Source: Reyranella soli (GTDB lineage Bacteria > Pseudomonadota > Alphaproteobacteria > Reyranellales > Reyranellaceae). From it: a stretch of 64,000 bases of DNA. The stretch's first letter is position 1; each line of letters opens with the position of its first letter. The DNA is taken from assembly GCF_007992495.1 (NCBI RefSeq), contig NZ_BKAJ01000069.1:36160-100159 (forward strand), read 5' to 3'. The notes below the pieces were generated by a model. That model saw only the letters and a program-made list of their open reading frames with translations, searched no databases and was not told the origin of the DNA. Shown in pieces: positions 24,714 to 32,620 of this stretch. A program made the translations under genes and the position numbers.

Positions 24714-25345
24714 CCGTCACTGTCAGCCCGGTTTACCTTTTCGATGTTCAGCGTGGCGAAGCAGCGGCTGCGGAACTGTGGGATGCCGTTACAGAACGCC
24801 AGCTTGCCGATTGGGAAGCCGAATGGCTGCCGGAATTGTTCAACGCGATCCAGCGCCTGCACCGAGCGGGAGTAGAGCGTCGGCTATGGCCTCAAAGCCG
24901 CCAATGGAACTGGCGCCGGAAGGTCCAAGTCTTGCAGGGCGTGCTTGCTCATCCGGGATTCAGCGTGGTCTGCGAGAACGTCACACAAGGAATGATGATC
25001 GTCGATACGACAACGAAGCGTTGTCGTATTGAGAGCCAAAAAGGCCAGCATCTGGTCTATGTAGAGTTCGTCGCGAACGCGCCTTGGAATCGACCGGAGC
25101 TGGTCAGTCCGCCGCGCTTTCGCGGCATCGGAAGCGTTCTCATCCGGGCCGCGATCGCTCTCAGTCAGGAAGAGGAGTTCAAGGGACGAATAGGCCTACA
25201 TTCACTCCCGCAGGCCAATAGCTTTTATGCCAACACCTGCGGAATGACGGATTTGGGCGTCGATCCTAACTACGAGGGTCTGCGCTACTTCGAGATGACA
25301 CCCGAGCAAGCGGAGGCCTTCATCGCAAAAGGAAATCAGCCATGA
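24710..25345 (+). CDS. GNAT-family N-acetyltransferase-like protein
   Basis: 211 residues. A helical N-terminal half (ELWDAVTERQLADWEAEWLP) precedes a GNAT core: HLVYVEFVANAPWN strand, acetyl-CoA loop RFRGIGSVLIRAAIALS, and LPQANSFYANTCGMTDLGVD at the end. It overlaps RHH (ATGA) and XRE (ATGA), so the operon is tightly coupled. It could be a toxin-like or protein-modifying acetyltransferase; the substrate is unknown. Confidence 0.75.
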   Translation: MTVTVSPVYLFDVQRGEAAAAELWDAVTERQLADWEAEWLPELFNAIQRLHRAGVERRLWPQSRQWNWRRKVQVLQGVLAHPGFSVVCENVTQGMMIVDTTTKRCRIESQKGQHLVYVEFVANAPWNRPELVSPPRFRGIGSVLIRAAIALSQEEEFKGRIGLHSLPQANSFYANTCGMTDLGVDPNYEGLRYFEMTPEQAEAFIAKGNQP

Positions 25346-25824
25346 AGATCGAGATTACGAAGGAGTGGTGCCTCAGGATGGCGCAGCGCGAAGCTGACGC
25401 TGAGATTGGTGCTGGCCTGTTCGCGGTCGATCCAGTCTTTGATGGCGCGGCATCGCCCGTCACAGAAGCTGCGGAAGAGTCGAACATCGCCTTTGGACGT
25501 TTCGTCCACCTGATGCGGCGACGTCGTGGCTTGACACTCGAGAAGCTCGCCGAAGACGCTGACATTGAGATCGGTGAACTCGTCGAGATAGAGGACGATA
25601 CTCGCCACAAACCGAAGTTGCGAACGGTTTATCAGCTCGCGAACTATTTCCGGGTTCCGCAGACCAAGCTGCAGCAAGTGGCAGGGCTAACTGTGCCTAG
25701 AGACTCGCATCTACTAGAGGAGGCGGTGCGCTTCGCGGCCCGCTCCGAATCTGTGTCAGCACTCACGCCGGAAGAAAGTGCAGCTCTTGAAGCATTCGTC
25801 GCCGTGCTGAGCGAGCAGAAGTAA
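25342..25824 (+). CDS. XRE-family regulator
   Basis: 160 residues. The helix-turn-helix lies in the middle (FVHLMRRRRGLTLEKLAEDA, EIGELVEIEDDTRHKPKLRT, VYQLANYFRVPQTKL). The N-terminal part (EWCLRMAQREADAEIGAGLF) is seen in other phage/ICE regulators paired with ImmA/IrrE peptidases. The last ~40 residues are helical (LTPEESAALEAFVAVLSEQ). It is probably cleaved or controlled by the downstream peptidase. Confidence 0.82.
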   Translation: MKIEITKEWCLRMAQREADAEIGAGLFAVDPVFDGAASPVTEAAEESNIAFGRFVHLMRRRRGLTLEKLAEDADIEIGELVEIEDDTRHKPKLRTVYQLANYFRVPQTKLQQVAGLTVPRDSHLLEEAVRFAARSESVSALTPEESAALEAFVAVLSEQK

Positions 25825-25838
25825 AGACGAGGCGGTCC

Positions 25839-26774
25839 ATGGCAAAGAACTACCTTCTTTCCCCTAAGACCGCCCAGGACATCGACCAACGCGTCGAACG
25901 CGTTTTGCGGGGGCTCGGTAGTCCCGAGCCCCCCTTGCGGCTAGACGATGTTCGTCAGTTGCTAAAGCTCGATCGCGCTTTCTACGCGGCCGACGATCCC
26001 AGTCTAGCGCGCGAGGCCATCAGCAGGATCAGGGTCGCAACCATTCAATTGTACCATCGGCCAACGCTCATCATTGATGCGATCCGCAAGTTCTCACTCA
26101 AAGCGCTTTACCTGCCAGATCGCAAGCGCATCCTCCTTGACGCGGCTTTGCCGACCAAGAAACACCGTTGGAATGAAGCGCACGAGATTGGTCATAGCCT
26201 TATTCCTTGGCATGAAGACATGATGTTGGGCGACAACGCCCATACCGTCTCGCCCGACTGCCACGAGCAAGTCGAGGCCGAAGCAAATTTTGCAGCAGCA
26301 CGCTTGCTCTTCTTGCGTGAGCGCTTTGTGGCGGAAGCTCGCAGCCTCGAACTCACGATTGCCTCTATCCAACAGCTACATGGCACCTTCGGGAATACTT
26401 TGTCGACAACGCTCTATCGCTTCATAGAGTTTGCAGGTGGTGAGCGGCCGATCGTCGGGCTGATCACCGGACACCCGCACATCACACGGAGAGGCTCGAA
26501 CTACGACCCTGCCAAACCTTGCCGGCATTTCATCCAGTCACCGGCTTTTGCTGCGCGATTTGCGCGCATGTCCGAAGTCGCGCTTTTCGAAGCGGTCGTT
26601 GGCTATTGCGGCAGCCAGAGCGGAGGCCCGCTCGGTGGGACCGAACTGATTTTGACTGATGACAATGGTGACCAACATCGCTTCCTCTTTGAGACCTTCT
26701 TCAATCGCTACGATGCCCTGACTCTCGGGGTTTATCTTCGTCCCGAAGCGCGAGTTCTCGCGGTTTCTGCTTAG
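25839..26774 (+). CDS. ImmA/IrrE-family zinc metallopeptidase
   Basis: 311 residues. The gluzincin motif HEIGH (115-119, NEAHEIGHSLIPWHED) and the third ligand in VEAEANFAAARLLF (Glu148) are present. The N-terminus is helical and the last ~110 residues form an extra domain. ImmA/IrrE proteins cleave XRE repressors, and the partner XRE lies 14 bases upstream. In this cargo operon it probably acts as the sensor/derepressor. Confidence 0.88.
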   Translation: MAKNYLLSPKTAQDIDQRVERVLRGLGSPEPPLRLDDVRQLLKLDRAFYAADDPSLAREAISRIRVATIQLYHRPTLIIDAIRKFSLKALYLPDRKRILLDAALPTKKHRWNEAHEIGHSLIPWHEDMMLGDNAHTVSPDCHEQVEAEANFAAARLLFLRERFVAEARSLELTIASIQQLHGTFGNTLSTTLYRFIEFAGGERPIVGLITGHPHITRRGSNYDPAKPCRHFIQSPAFAARFARMSEVALFEAVVGYCGSQSGGPLGGTELILTDDNGDQHRFLFETFFNRYDALTLGVYLRPEARVLAVSA

Positions 26775-26811
26775 GCATTCAGAACACTCGCGCTTTCCGC
26801 GAACATTGTCG

Positions 26812-26872
26812 TTGACTTCTTCGCCGGAAATTGTGGCCTATCCCTGCCGACACTCACCATGAGGGATCGGCA
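26812..26872 (+). promoter_or_regulatory. Late-unit promoter/hairpin element, copy 3 (before capsid unit)
   Basis: TTGACT (26812-26817), conserved GGAAATTGTGGCCTATCCC, then a hairpin: outer TGCCGA (26845-26850) with TCGGCA (26867-26872), inner CTCA (26853-26856) with TGAG (26860-26863). The Shine-Dalgarno GAGGGA lies in it and the ATG is at 26875. Confidence 0.8.
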
Positions 26873-26874
26873 CG

Positions 26875-27192
26875 ATGGCCTCGAACGGCCCCTTCCTTTG
26901 CCACGATACCGAGCGCGCTTCGGCGCAATCAGCTGATCGCATTCAACGCGCCCGCGAGCTGCTGGCCGATGCCGGCTGGCTGTTCGACGACTTCGTCAAT
27001 GCCGAGATGCGCCGGGTCCTGACCAGCGATCCCGACGACATGACGACGCGCGAGATTGCCTACAACCGCGCCCGCGTTGCCACCGAGCTCAAGGCCGGGC
27101 TTGCCGCCCTGGTCGAGGAGCACGAGGCGAATGCGCGCCTCAAGGAGCGGCGCGATCTCTTGAAGGAGAGCCTCTATGGCCGCAGAGACTGA
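26875..27192 (+). CDS. Small phage protein at head of capsid unit
   Basis: 105 residues, mostly helical: SADRIQRARELLADAGWLFD, DDMTTREIAYNRARVATELK, EEHEANARLKERRDLLKESL. No family is recognised. In related phages short helical proteins at this place are head-assembly or accessory factors. Its 3' end overlaps the scaffold start by 17 bases. Confidence 0.65.
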   Translation: MASNGPFLCHDTERASAQSADRIQRARELLADAGWLFDDFVNAEMRRVLTSDPDDMTTREIAYNRARVATELKAGLAALVEEHEANARLKERRDLLKESLYGRRD

Positions 27193-28180
27193 AACCAGCC
27201 TCTCGCTGGAGACCGTCGACATTCCGGAAGCCGTGGCCTTGATGGCCGGCGCGGCTGACGATCCGGCCACTCCCGTCGAGCCGAGCGCATCCGAGGCATT
27301 GCCAACCGACGACCAGATCGACCGGACCGAAGAGGACGTGCCCATCGCCGGCCCCGAAGCGGAATCTTCCGATGGGCCGCCCGACTTCTGGAGCGCCGAG
27401 GACAGGCCGCTGTGGGCTGAGGTGCCGGAGCGTGTTCGTGCCGTGCTGGGCAAGTACGAGCGGCAGCGCGCTGCCCATGGTCATCAGAAATCCCAGGAGG
27501 CGGCGCGGGCGCGCCAGGAGGCGGCGCAGGCGGCGCGGGCTGCGACCGGCATGGTCGAGCAGGCGGCTGCCTGGTGGCATCAGAACGGACCCGCCTTCAA
27601 GAAGGCCTTCGCTGACAAGTGGGCCGGCATCGACTGGAAGGCGCTGGCAGAGAAGGATCCGGCAGAAGTGCAGCGGCTGATCGGCCAGCGCCAGGAAGAG
27701 GAGGCTCTACTGGCCGAGGCTGATCGGCGGAGCAAGGCCGACATCGCGGCCGCACAGGAGAGGGCAGAGCAGGAGCTGATGGCGGCCCGGCAGGGCGAGC
27801 ACGCCAAGCTCGCCGAACGCCTTCCCGAGTTCTTTGGTCCCGAGAGGGCCCGGCAGACCTACGACGCGCTGAGCCGCTTCCTGTTTGCCAAGGGCATCCC
27901 GGCCAACCGCATCGCCGCCATCTACGAGGCGCCCATCATCGAGCTGGCCCTGAGCGCCATGCGCTTCGAAAAGGCACAACTTGCCCTCCGTAGCCGCGAC
28001 AGCGGCGGAGGAGGGAGGAATCCCGCGAAGACGACACCGACGCGCATCGCTCCCGGACCGGGCTCAACGCCCGACAACCGGACCGGCGAGGCGATTCGAC
28101 AAGCCGGCGAGCGGTTCAGGCAGAGCGGAGGAACCTCGATCGCCGATGCGGCCGAGCTCATCCGATTGAGCGGCCTCTAG
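27176..28180 (+). CDS. Phage scaffolding protein
   Basis: 334 residues with AAGGAGAG upstream of ATG 27176. The N-terminus is acidic and probably disordered (to ~85), then come PPDFWSAEDRPLWAEVPERV and a long charged helix rich in Ala/Gln/Arg/Glu (ARARQEAAQAARAATGMVEQ, RQEEEALLAEADRRSKADIA). The C-terminus is Gly/Arg-rich. Composition, size and location just before the capsid gene fit a scaffold that guides prohead assembly. Confidence 0.75.
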   Translation: MAAETETSLSLETVDIPEAVALMAGAADDPATPVEPSASEALPTDDQIDRTEEDVPIAGPEAESSDGPPDFWSAEDRPLWAEVPERVRAVLGKYERQRAAHGHQKSQEAARARQEAAQAARAATGMVEQAAAWWHQNGPAFKKAFADKWAGIDWKALAEKDPAEVQRLIGQRQEEEALLAEADRRSKADIAAAQERAEQELMAARQGEHAKLAERLPEFFGPERARQTYDALSRFLFAKGIPANRIAAIYEAPIIELALSAMRFEKAQLALRSRDSGGGGRNPAKTTPTRIAPGPGSTPDNRTGEAIRQAGERFRQSGGTSIADAAELIRLSGL

Positions 28181-28219
28181 GAGACCGCACCATTCCAACC
28201 CGAAGGAGGAGCGCGGCGC

Positions 28220-29170
28220 ATGCCGGCACCCACCAACACCTTCATCACCAACAGCGCCGTGGGCAACCGCGAATCGCTGCACAACATCATCACCATCCTG
28301 AACAAGGACGAGACGCCGTTCATTAGCACGATCGGCTCGGGTGATGCCGATGCCACCTACGAGGAATGGCAGTTGGACGCGCTCGGCAACGCCGACACGA
28401 ACAACTCCAACCTCGAAGGCGACGATACGACCGCGGCGGCCATCGCGCCGACGGCGCGCGTGGGCAACCGCACGCAGATCCTGAAGAAGCCCTTCACCAT
28501 CTCCAACACGCAGGAGGCGGTGAAGAAGGCCGGCCGCGACAGCGAGATCAGTTACCAGACCGCCCTGGCCGGCCGGCGCGCCAAGATGGATCTCGAGGCC
28601 ATCGCCTGCCAGAATCAGGCGTCCATCGCCCAGTCGGGCGCGGTGACGCGCAAGCTTGGCGGTTTCGAGAGCTGGATCACCACCAACGTCTCGCGCGGCG
28701 CTGGCGGCGCCTCGGGCGGCTTCTCCGCGGGCAACACCGTGGCGCCGACCGATGGCACGCAGCGGGCTTCGACCGAGACATTGCTGAAGACCGTTATCCG
28801 CGCGGCGTGGACCGCCGGCGGCAAGCCCACCATCCTGCTGATGGGCGCTACCCAGAAGCAGGCCTTCTCGGCCTTCACCGGCATCGCCACCCAGTACCAG
28901 GAGCCGAAGGGCAAGGCCGCGACCGTGATCGGCGCCGTCGATCGCTACGTCTCGGATTTCGGCACCTTCAATGCCATGGCCAGCCGCTTCGTGCGCGGCC
29001 GCGAGATCGAGGTCATCGATCCCTCGCTGTGGCGCCTGCTGTGGCTGCGCAAGTGGAAGAAGGAGGAACTCGCCAAGACCGGCGACGCCCGCAAGTTCCA
29101 CATCATCGGCGAGGTCACCCTCGAAAGCCGCAACGAGGCCGGCAACGGCATCGTCGCGGACCTGACGTGA
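28220..29170 (+). CDS. Major capsid protein, SU10/DUF5309 type
   Basis: 316 residues with AAGGAGGAG upstream. The N-terminus NTFITNSAVGNRESLHNIIT and DETPFISTIGSGDADATYEE, followed by NNSNLEGDDTT, the QEAVKKAGRDSEISYQTALA segment and the C-terminal RGREIEVIDPSLWRLLWLRK, match the DUF5309 (SU10-like) HK97-fold capsid family. It is the main shell protein. The family is found in podovirus-like prophages, supporting the type assignment. Confidence 0.9.
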   Translation: MPAPTNTFITNSAVGNRESLHNIITILNKDETPFISTIGSGDADATYEEWQLDALGNADTNNSNLEGDDTTAAAIAPTARVGNRTQILKKPFTISNTQEAVKKAGRDSEISYQTALAGRRAKMDLEAIACQNQASIAQSGAVTRKLGGFESWITTNVSRGAGGASGGFSAGNTVAPTDGTQRASTETLLKTVIRAAWTAGGKPTILLMGATQKQAFSAFTGIATQYQEPKGKAATVIGAVDRYVSDFGTFNAMASRFVRGREIEVIDPSLWRLLWLRKWKKEELAKTGDARKFHIIGEVTLESRNEAGNGIVADLT

Positions 29171-29184
29171 GCGGACACGCTGCC

Positions 29185-29448
29185 ATGACTGTGCCGTCCA
29201 ACAAGCGCAAAGCGTCCACCGCGATGACGGGACCCGTGATGGTGGGCATCGTCATCACGGTGGACCACGTCTACCTGCCGCTCGACGCCGAGGGAAATGT
29301 TGTAGCCGGCTGGACGGCACCTAACGTTTCAACCTCTAAGGTTTTGCGGCGGACCCATCTCAAGGCGCCCGCCGACCTTGCCCGCTTCCTGGCCGATCGC
29401 GACCAGGCCGAGATCACGACGCCGGCGGTCGGGGAGGGCGTGCAGTGA
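29185..29448 (+). CDS. Small phage protein downstream of capsid
   Basis: 87 residues from ATG 29185 (a GTG at 29167 is an alternative). The middle is beta-rich (VMVGIVITVDHVYLPLDAEG), and the end is RFLADRDQAEITTPAV. Its position is that of small head-completion or decoration proteins. No family recognised. It overlaps the next gene by GTGA. Confidence 0.6.
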   Translation: MTVPSNKRKASTAMTGPVMVGIVITVDHVYLPLDAEGNVVAGWTAPNVSTSKVLRRTHLKAPADLARFLADRDQAEITTPAVGEGVQ

Positions 29449-29768
29449 CTCAGCGCCTTCTTGGGTTCGATCCGGTCACCGGCCTTGCTCACTGGTGGCT
29501 CGAAGATGGCGAGGGCAACTGGGCGCAGAAGGCGAGCCAGCACGTCGCAGGCCTGCTCGACCTGAACCGCGAGGCCCGTACCTACTGCGATCCGTACAAC
29601 GCGGCTCGTGACGTGCGCCTGGTAGCGCGCATCCCGCTGATCGTGATTGCCAAGTGGCGCAACGAGCTTGGCGTCGACTACTGGAACCTCGACCACCAGG
29701 ACAAGGTCGATGCGCTTCTGAACGATGCGGACTGGCGCTGGCTGCGTACTGACGAGGGGACGATCTAA
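29445..29768 (+). CDS. Small phage structural-region protein
   Basis: 107 residues from GTG 29445. TQRLLGFDPVTGLAHWWLED and LLDLNREARTYCDPYNAARD, then IPLIVIAKWRNELGVDYWNL and DADWRWLRTDEGTI. This arrangement is recurrent next to SU10-type capsid genes, but its function is not known to me. It is coupled to both neighbours by overlaps. Confidence 0.6.
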   Translation: MTQRLLGFDPVTGLAHWWLEDGEGNWAQKASQHVAGLLDLNREARTYCDPYNAARDVRLVARIPLIVIAKWRNELGVDYWNLDHQDKVDALLNDADWRWLRTDEGTI

Positions 29769-30436
29769 TGCCGGCGCAGATCACGACATATGGCGGCCTG
29801 AAGGAAGGCATGCTGGCCTGGCTGGCGCGCACCGGCGACGTGCTGCTGGCCGGCCGCTTTGACGACTTCCTGCTGAACTGCGAGCGCCGGATGTACTACG
29901 GCCACGCGGTCGACGAGCCGGGCAATCCGATGCGCTCCGACCCGCTGCGCATTCCCGAAATGGAGACTGCCGACACGGCGTTCGCCCTGTCCGCGGGCAC
30001 GGTCGCCCAGCCACCGGGCTTCCTCGAGCTGATCAGTGCCAAGAGCAACAGCCCCGAAGGACCGCTGCAGCAGGTGAGCCAGCGCACGCTGGACGGCTAC
30101 GGCACGCAAAGTCTGGGCGGCACGAAGCTGATCGCGATCTCGGGCACGAATTTTCGCTTCCTCGACGCGCCGTCGAGCGGCACCGCGACGCTGCGGTACT
30201 ACCGCAAGCTCTCGACGCCGTCGGGCTCGACCGTCAACGACATCCTGACGAACTATCCCGACGTCTATCTCCAAGGCTGCCTGGTCGAAGCCGCGATCTT
30301 CACCCAGGGCGAGGCCGAGGCCGCCCGCTACCTGCAGCTCTACAACGCCAGCGTGGCCGGCCTGAATGCACGCACTCAGCGGATCTCGGCGTCGTCGGTG
30401 CCGGTCATTCGCGTCCGCGCGGGGATGACGCCATGA
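29768..30436 (+). CDS. Phage head-tail adaptor-like protein
   Basis: 222 residues. Features: ITTYGGLKEGMLAWLARTGD, FDDFLLNCERRMYYG, LELISAKSNSPEGPLQQVSQ, ATLRYYRKLSTPSG, and LTNYPDVYLQGCLVEAAIFT. This is the layout of adaptor proteins (gp4-like) which attach to the portal and close the head. It overlaps the next gene (ATGA). Confidence 0.65.
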   Translation: MPAQITTYGGLKEGMLAWLARTGDVLLAGRFDDFLLNCERRMYYGHAVDEPGNPMRSDPLRIPEMETADTAFALSAGTVAQPPGFLELISAKSNSPEGPLQQVSQRTLDGYGTQSLGGTKLIAISGTNFRFLDAPSSGTATLRYYRKLSTPSGSTVNDILTNYPDVYLQGCLVEAAIFTQGEAEAARYLQLYNASVAGLNARTQRISASSVPVIRVRAGMTP

Positions 30437-31920
30437 CGGTGATCCCCTTCGCCGAATGGCGCCCCGACATGCCGGCGCTCAGCCAGTGGGCGCGTGAGGC
30501 GCTGAACGTCGTGTCGGCGGAAGAGGGCTACGTGCCATTGAATGCGCCGGTGGCCGTGTCGTCGAACGCCCTCGGCGCCCGTGCGCAGGGTGCCGCCTGG
30601 TTCCGCGGCACCGGTGGCCCCGTGAAGATGTTCGCCGGCGACGGGACCAAGCTCTACTTGCTTTCGAATGCGGCCTGGAGCGACGTCAGCCGCACCGTTG
30701 GAGGCGTCTACACGTTGGCCGGCGATGGCGCTTGGCGCTTCGCACAGTTCGGCAGCCTCGCCATCGCCGTGAACGGCATCGACGCGCCGCAGAAGTTCGA
30801 TCTCGGCGTCGGGACGAACTGGATGGCGCTGGGCGGCAGTCCGCCGGTCGGCACCTTCATCACCACGGTTCGCGACTTCGTGCTGATGGGCAAGATCGGC
30901 TCGACGCCGCAGCGCGTGCAGTGGTCGGGCTTCAACAACGCCGAGAACTGGGGCACCTCGCTTGCCACGCAGGCCGACTTCCAGGACCTGCCTGACGGCG
31001 GCAACGTCACCGGCCTGGTCGGCGGCGAGTACGGCCTGGTCTTCCAGGAAACCAGCGTGCGCCGGATGACCTATGAAGGGCCGCCGGTGATCTTCCGTCT
31101 CGACAAGATCGCCAACGACCTCGGCTGCAGCATCCCCGCCAGCGTTGCCGGCCTGCTCGACATGGCGTTCTTCCTGCACAAGTCCGGCTTCTACATGGTG
31201 AAGGCCGGGCAGACGATCACGCCGATCGGCCGCGGCAAGGTCGACAAGACATTCTGGGCGGAATTCGACGAGATCAACCACTTTCGCGCCTCGTCGGCGA
31301 TCGACCCGGTGCGAGGCCTTTATGTCTTCGCCTATCCGTCGAACACAAGCGTCAACGGCAAGCCGAATCGGCTTCTGATCTACAACTGGCGGACCGAGCG
31401 CTGGACGCGCGCGGCCGTCGATTGCGAGATCGTGTTCGGCGGAGTGAGCCAGCAGGGCTACACGCTCGAGCAGCTGGACGCCTTCGGTGACGGCACCTTG
31501 GAAGGGCTGCCGTACCCGCTGGACAGCTCCTATTGGTCCGGCTCGCTGTCGCTGCTGCTGTTCATATTCGACATTGCGCACAAGAGCGGGTCGTTTTCGG
31601 GCGCAACGCTCGCCGCCACCGTGGAGACGGGGGAATTCAATCCCGGCAACGGCATTAGGTCGGTCGTGCGCGGCTGTCGGCCGCTGATCGATGGCGGCAG
31701 CCCGCAGATCCAGCTTGGCGCTCGCGAGACGCAACAGCAGCAGGCGGTCGTCTACGGCTCCGCGGTAGGCCTCACGCCTGCCGGCCTCGCTCCAGTTTAC
31801 GGCAGCGGCCGCTATTTCCGCGTCAAGGCGACGATGGCGGCGGGCTCGGCGACGGTTCCGTCCTGGTCGAACATGCAGGGCATCGATGATCTCGATGTCC
31901 GGTCGGCGGGTGGGCAATGA
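30433..31920 (+). CDS. Phage tail-hub / packaged-DNA stabilisation-like protein
   Basis: 495 residues, rich in beta strands with repeated aromatic turns (GTKLYLLSNAAWSDVSRTVG, GAWRFAQFGSLAIAVNGIDA, VQWSGFNNAENWGTS, FQETSVRRMTYEGPP). These suggest a beta-propeller-type tail knob such as P22 gp10. It lies between adaptor and tail-fibre genes. No tape measure or major tail protein occurs in this region, as expected for a short-tailed phage. Confidence 0.65.
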   Translation: MTVIPFAEWRPDMPALSQWAREALNVVSAEEGYVPLNAPVAVSSNALGARAQGAAWFRGTGGPVKMFAGDGTKLYLLSNAAWSDVSRTVGGVYTLAGDGAWRFAQFGSLAIAVNGIDAPQKFDLGVGTNWMALGGSPPVGTFITTVRDFVLMGKIGSTPQRVQWSGFNNAENWGTSLATQADFQDLPDGGNVTGLVGGEYGLVFQETSVRRMTYEGPPVIFRLDKIANDLGCSIPASVAGLLDMAFFLHKSGFYMVKAGQTITPIGRGKVDKTFWAEFDEINHFRASSAIDPVRGLYVFAYPSNTSVNGKPNRLLIYNWRTERWTRAAVDCEIVFGGVSQQGYTLEQLDAFGDGTLEGLPYPLDSSYWSGSLSLLLFIFDIAHKSGSFSGATLAATVETGEFNPGNGIRSVVRGCRPLIDGGSPQIQLGARETQQQQAVVYGSAVGLTPAGLAPVYGSGRYFRVKATMAAGSATVPSWSNMQGIDDLDVRSAGGQ

Positions 31921-31987
31921 TCCTGCTTCGCTGCTGCGCAGCTTCGCAGGACTTGTCCTCCGAAGCCTCCGAAGGAGGCGTAGGAGG

Positions 31988-32611
31988 ATGAGCCTGCCCG
32001 CGCTGCCCGTGACCGCTGACACGCGCTCGATCACCGAGCGGGTGAACGTGCTGATCCGCGACTACAACTCTCTGCTGAGCGTGCCGCCGGGCTGCCTCAT
32101 GCCGTATGCCGGCGCGGCGGCGCCCGATGGATGGCTGCTCTGCAACGGCCAGGCTGTTTCGCGCACGACCTACGCCGATCTCTTCCTGGCGATCGGCACG
32201 GCCTACGGACCGGGCAACGGCTCGACGACGTTCAACCTGCCCGACCTTCGCGGCCGCGTGGCTGCTGGCAAAGACGACATGGGTGGCAGCGATGCGGGCC
32301 GCCTCACCGGTGGCGTCGCCAACCGGACGACGCTCGGTGGCGCCGGCGGCGCGGCAACCCATACGCTCGCCAGTGGCGAGATGCCGTCGCACAACCACGG
32401 CGTTACCGACCCTGGCCACGCGCATACGACGCCCGCCGGCAATCCCACGGCCATCTTCACGGGGCGAGCCTCGTGGGGTGACGGAAACAACCTCAACGTC
32501 GCTGGCAGCAACGGCGCCACCACCGGCATCTCAATCCAGAACGCCGGCGGCGGCGGCGCGCACAACAACACGCAGCCGACGCTGATCCTCAACTACGTCA
32601 TCGCGACATAG
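31988..32611 (+). CDS. Phage tail-collar domain protein 1
   Basis: 207 residues from ATG 31988 with TAGGAGG upstream. The collar signature is PPGCLMPYAGAAAPDGWLLC, NGQAVSRTTYADLFLAIGTA and TFNLPDLRGRVAAGKDDMGG. A His-rich stretch (EMPSHNHGVTDPGHAHT) as in fibre tips and the ending PTLILNYVIAT are also typical. It probably acts as a receptor-binding fibre. A related collar protein is at 33769. Confidence 0.85.
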   Translation: MSLPALPVTADTRSITERVNVLIRDYNSLLSVPPGCLMPYAGAAAPDGWLLCNGQAVSRTTYADLFLAIGTAYGPGNGSTTFNLPDLRGRVAAGKDDMGGSDAGRLTGGVANRTTLGGAGGAATHTLASGEMPSHNHGVTDPGHAHTTPAGNPTAIFTGRASWGDGNNLNVAGSNGATTGISIQNAGGGGAHNNTQPTLILNYVIAT

Positions 32612-32620
32612 GAGACATTG

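Noticed and set aside
24710..25345. Classic TacT-type toxin
   Set aside because: The protein is longer than the usual ~160-175 residues and the operon continues with XRE-ImmA, so a simple two-gene toxin-antitoxin is not supported.
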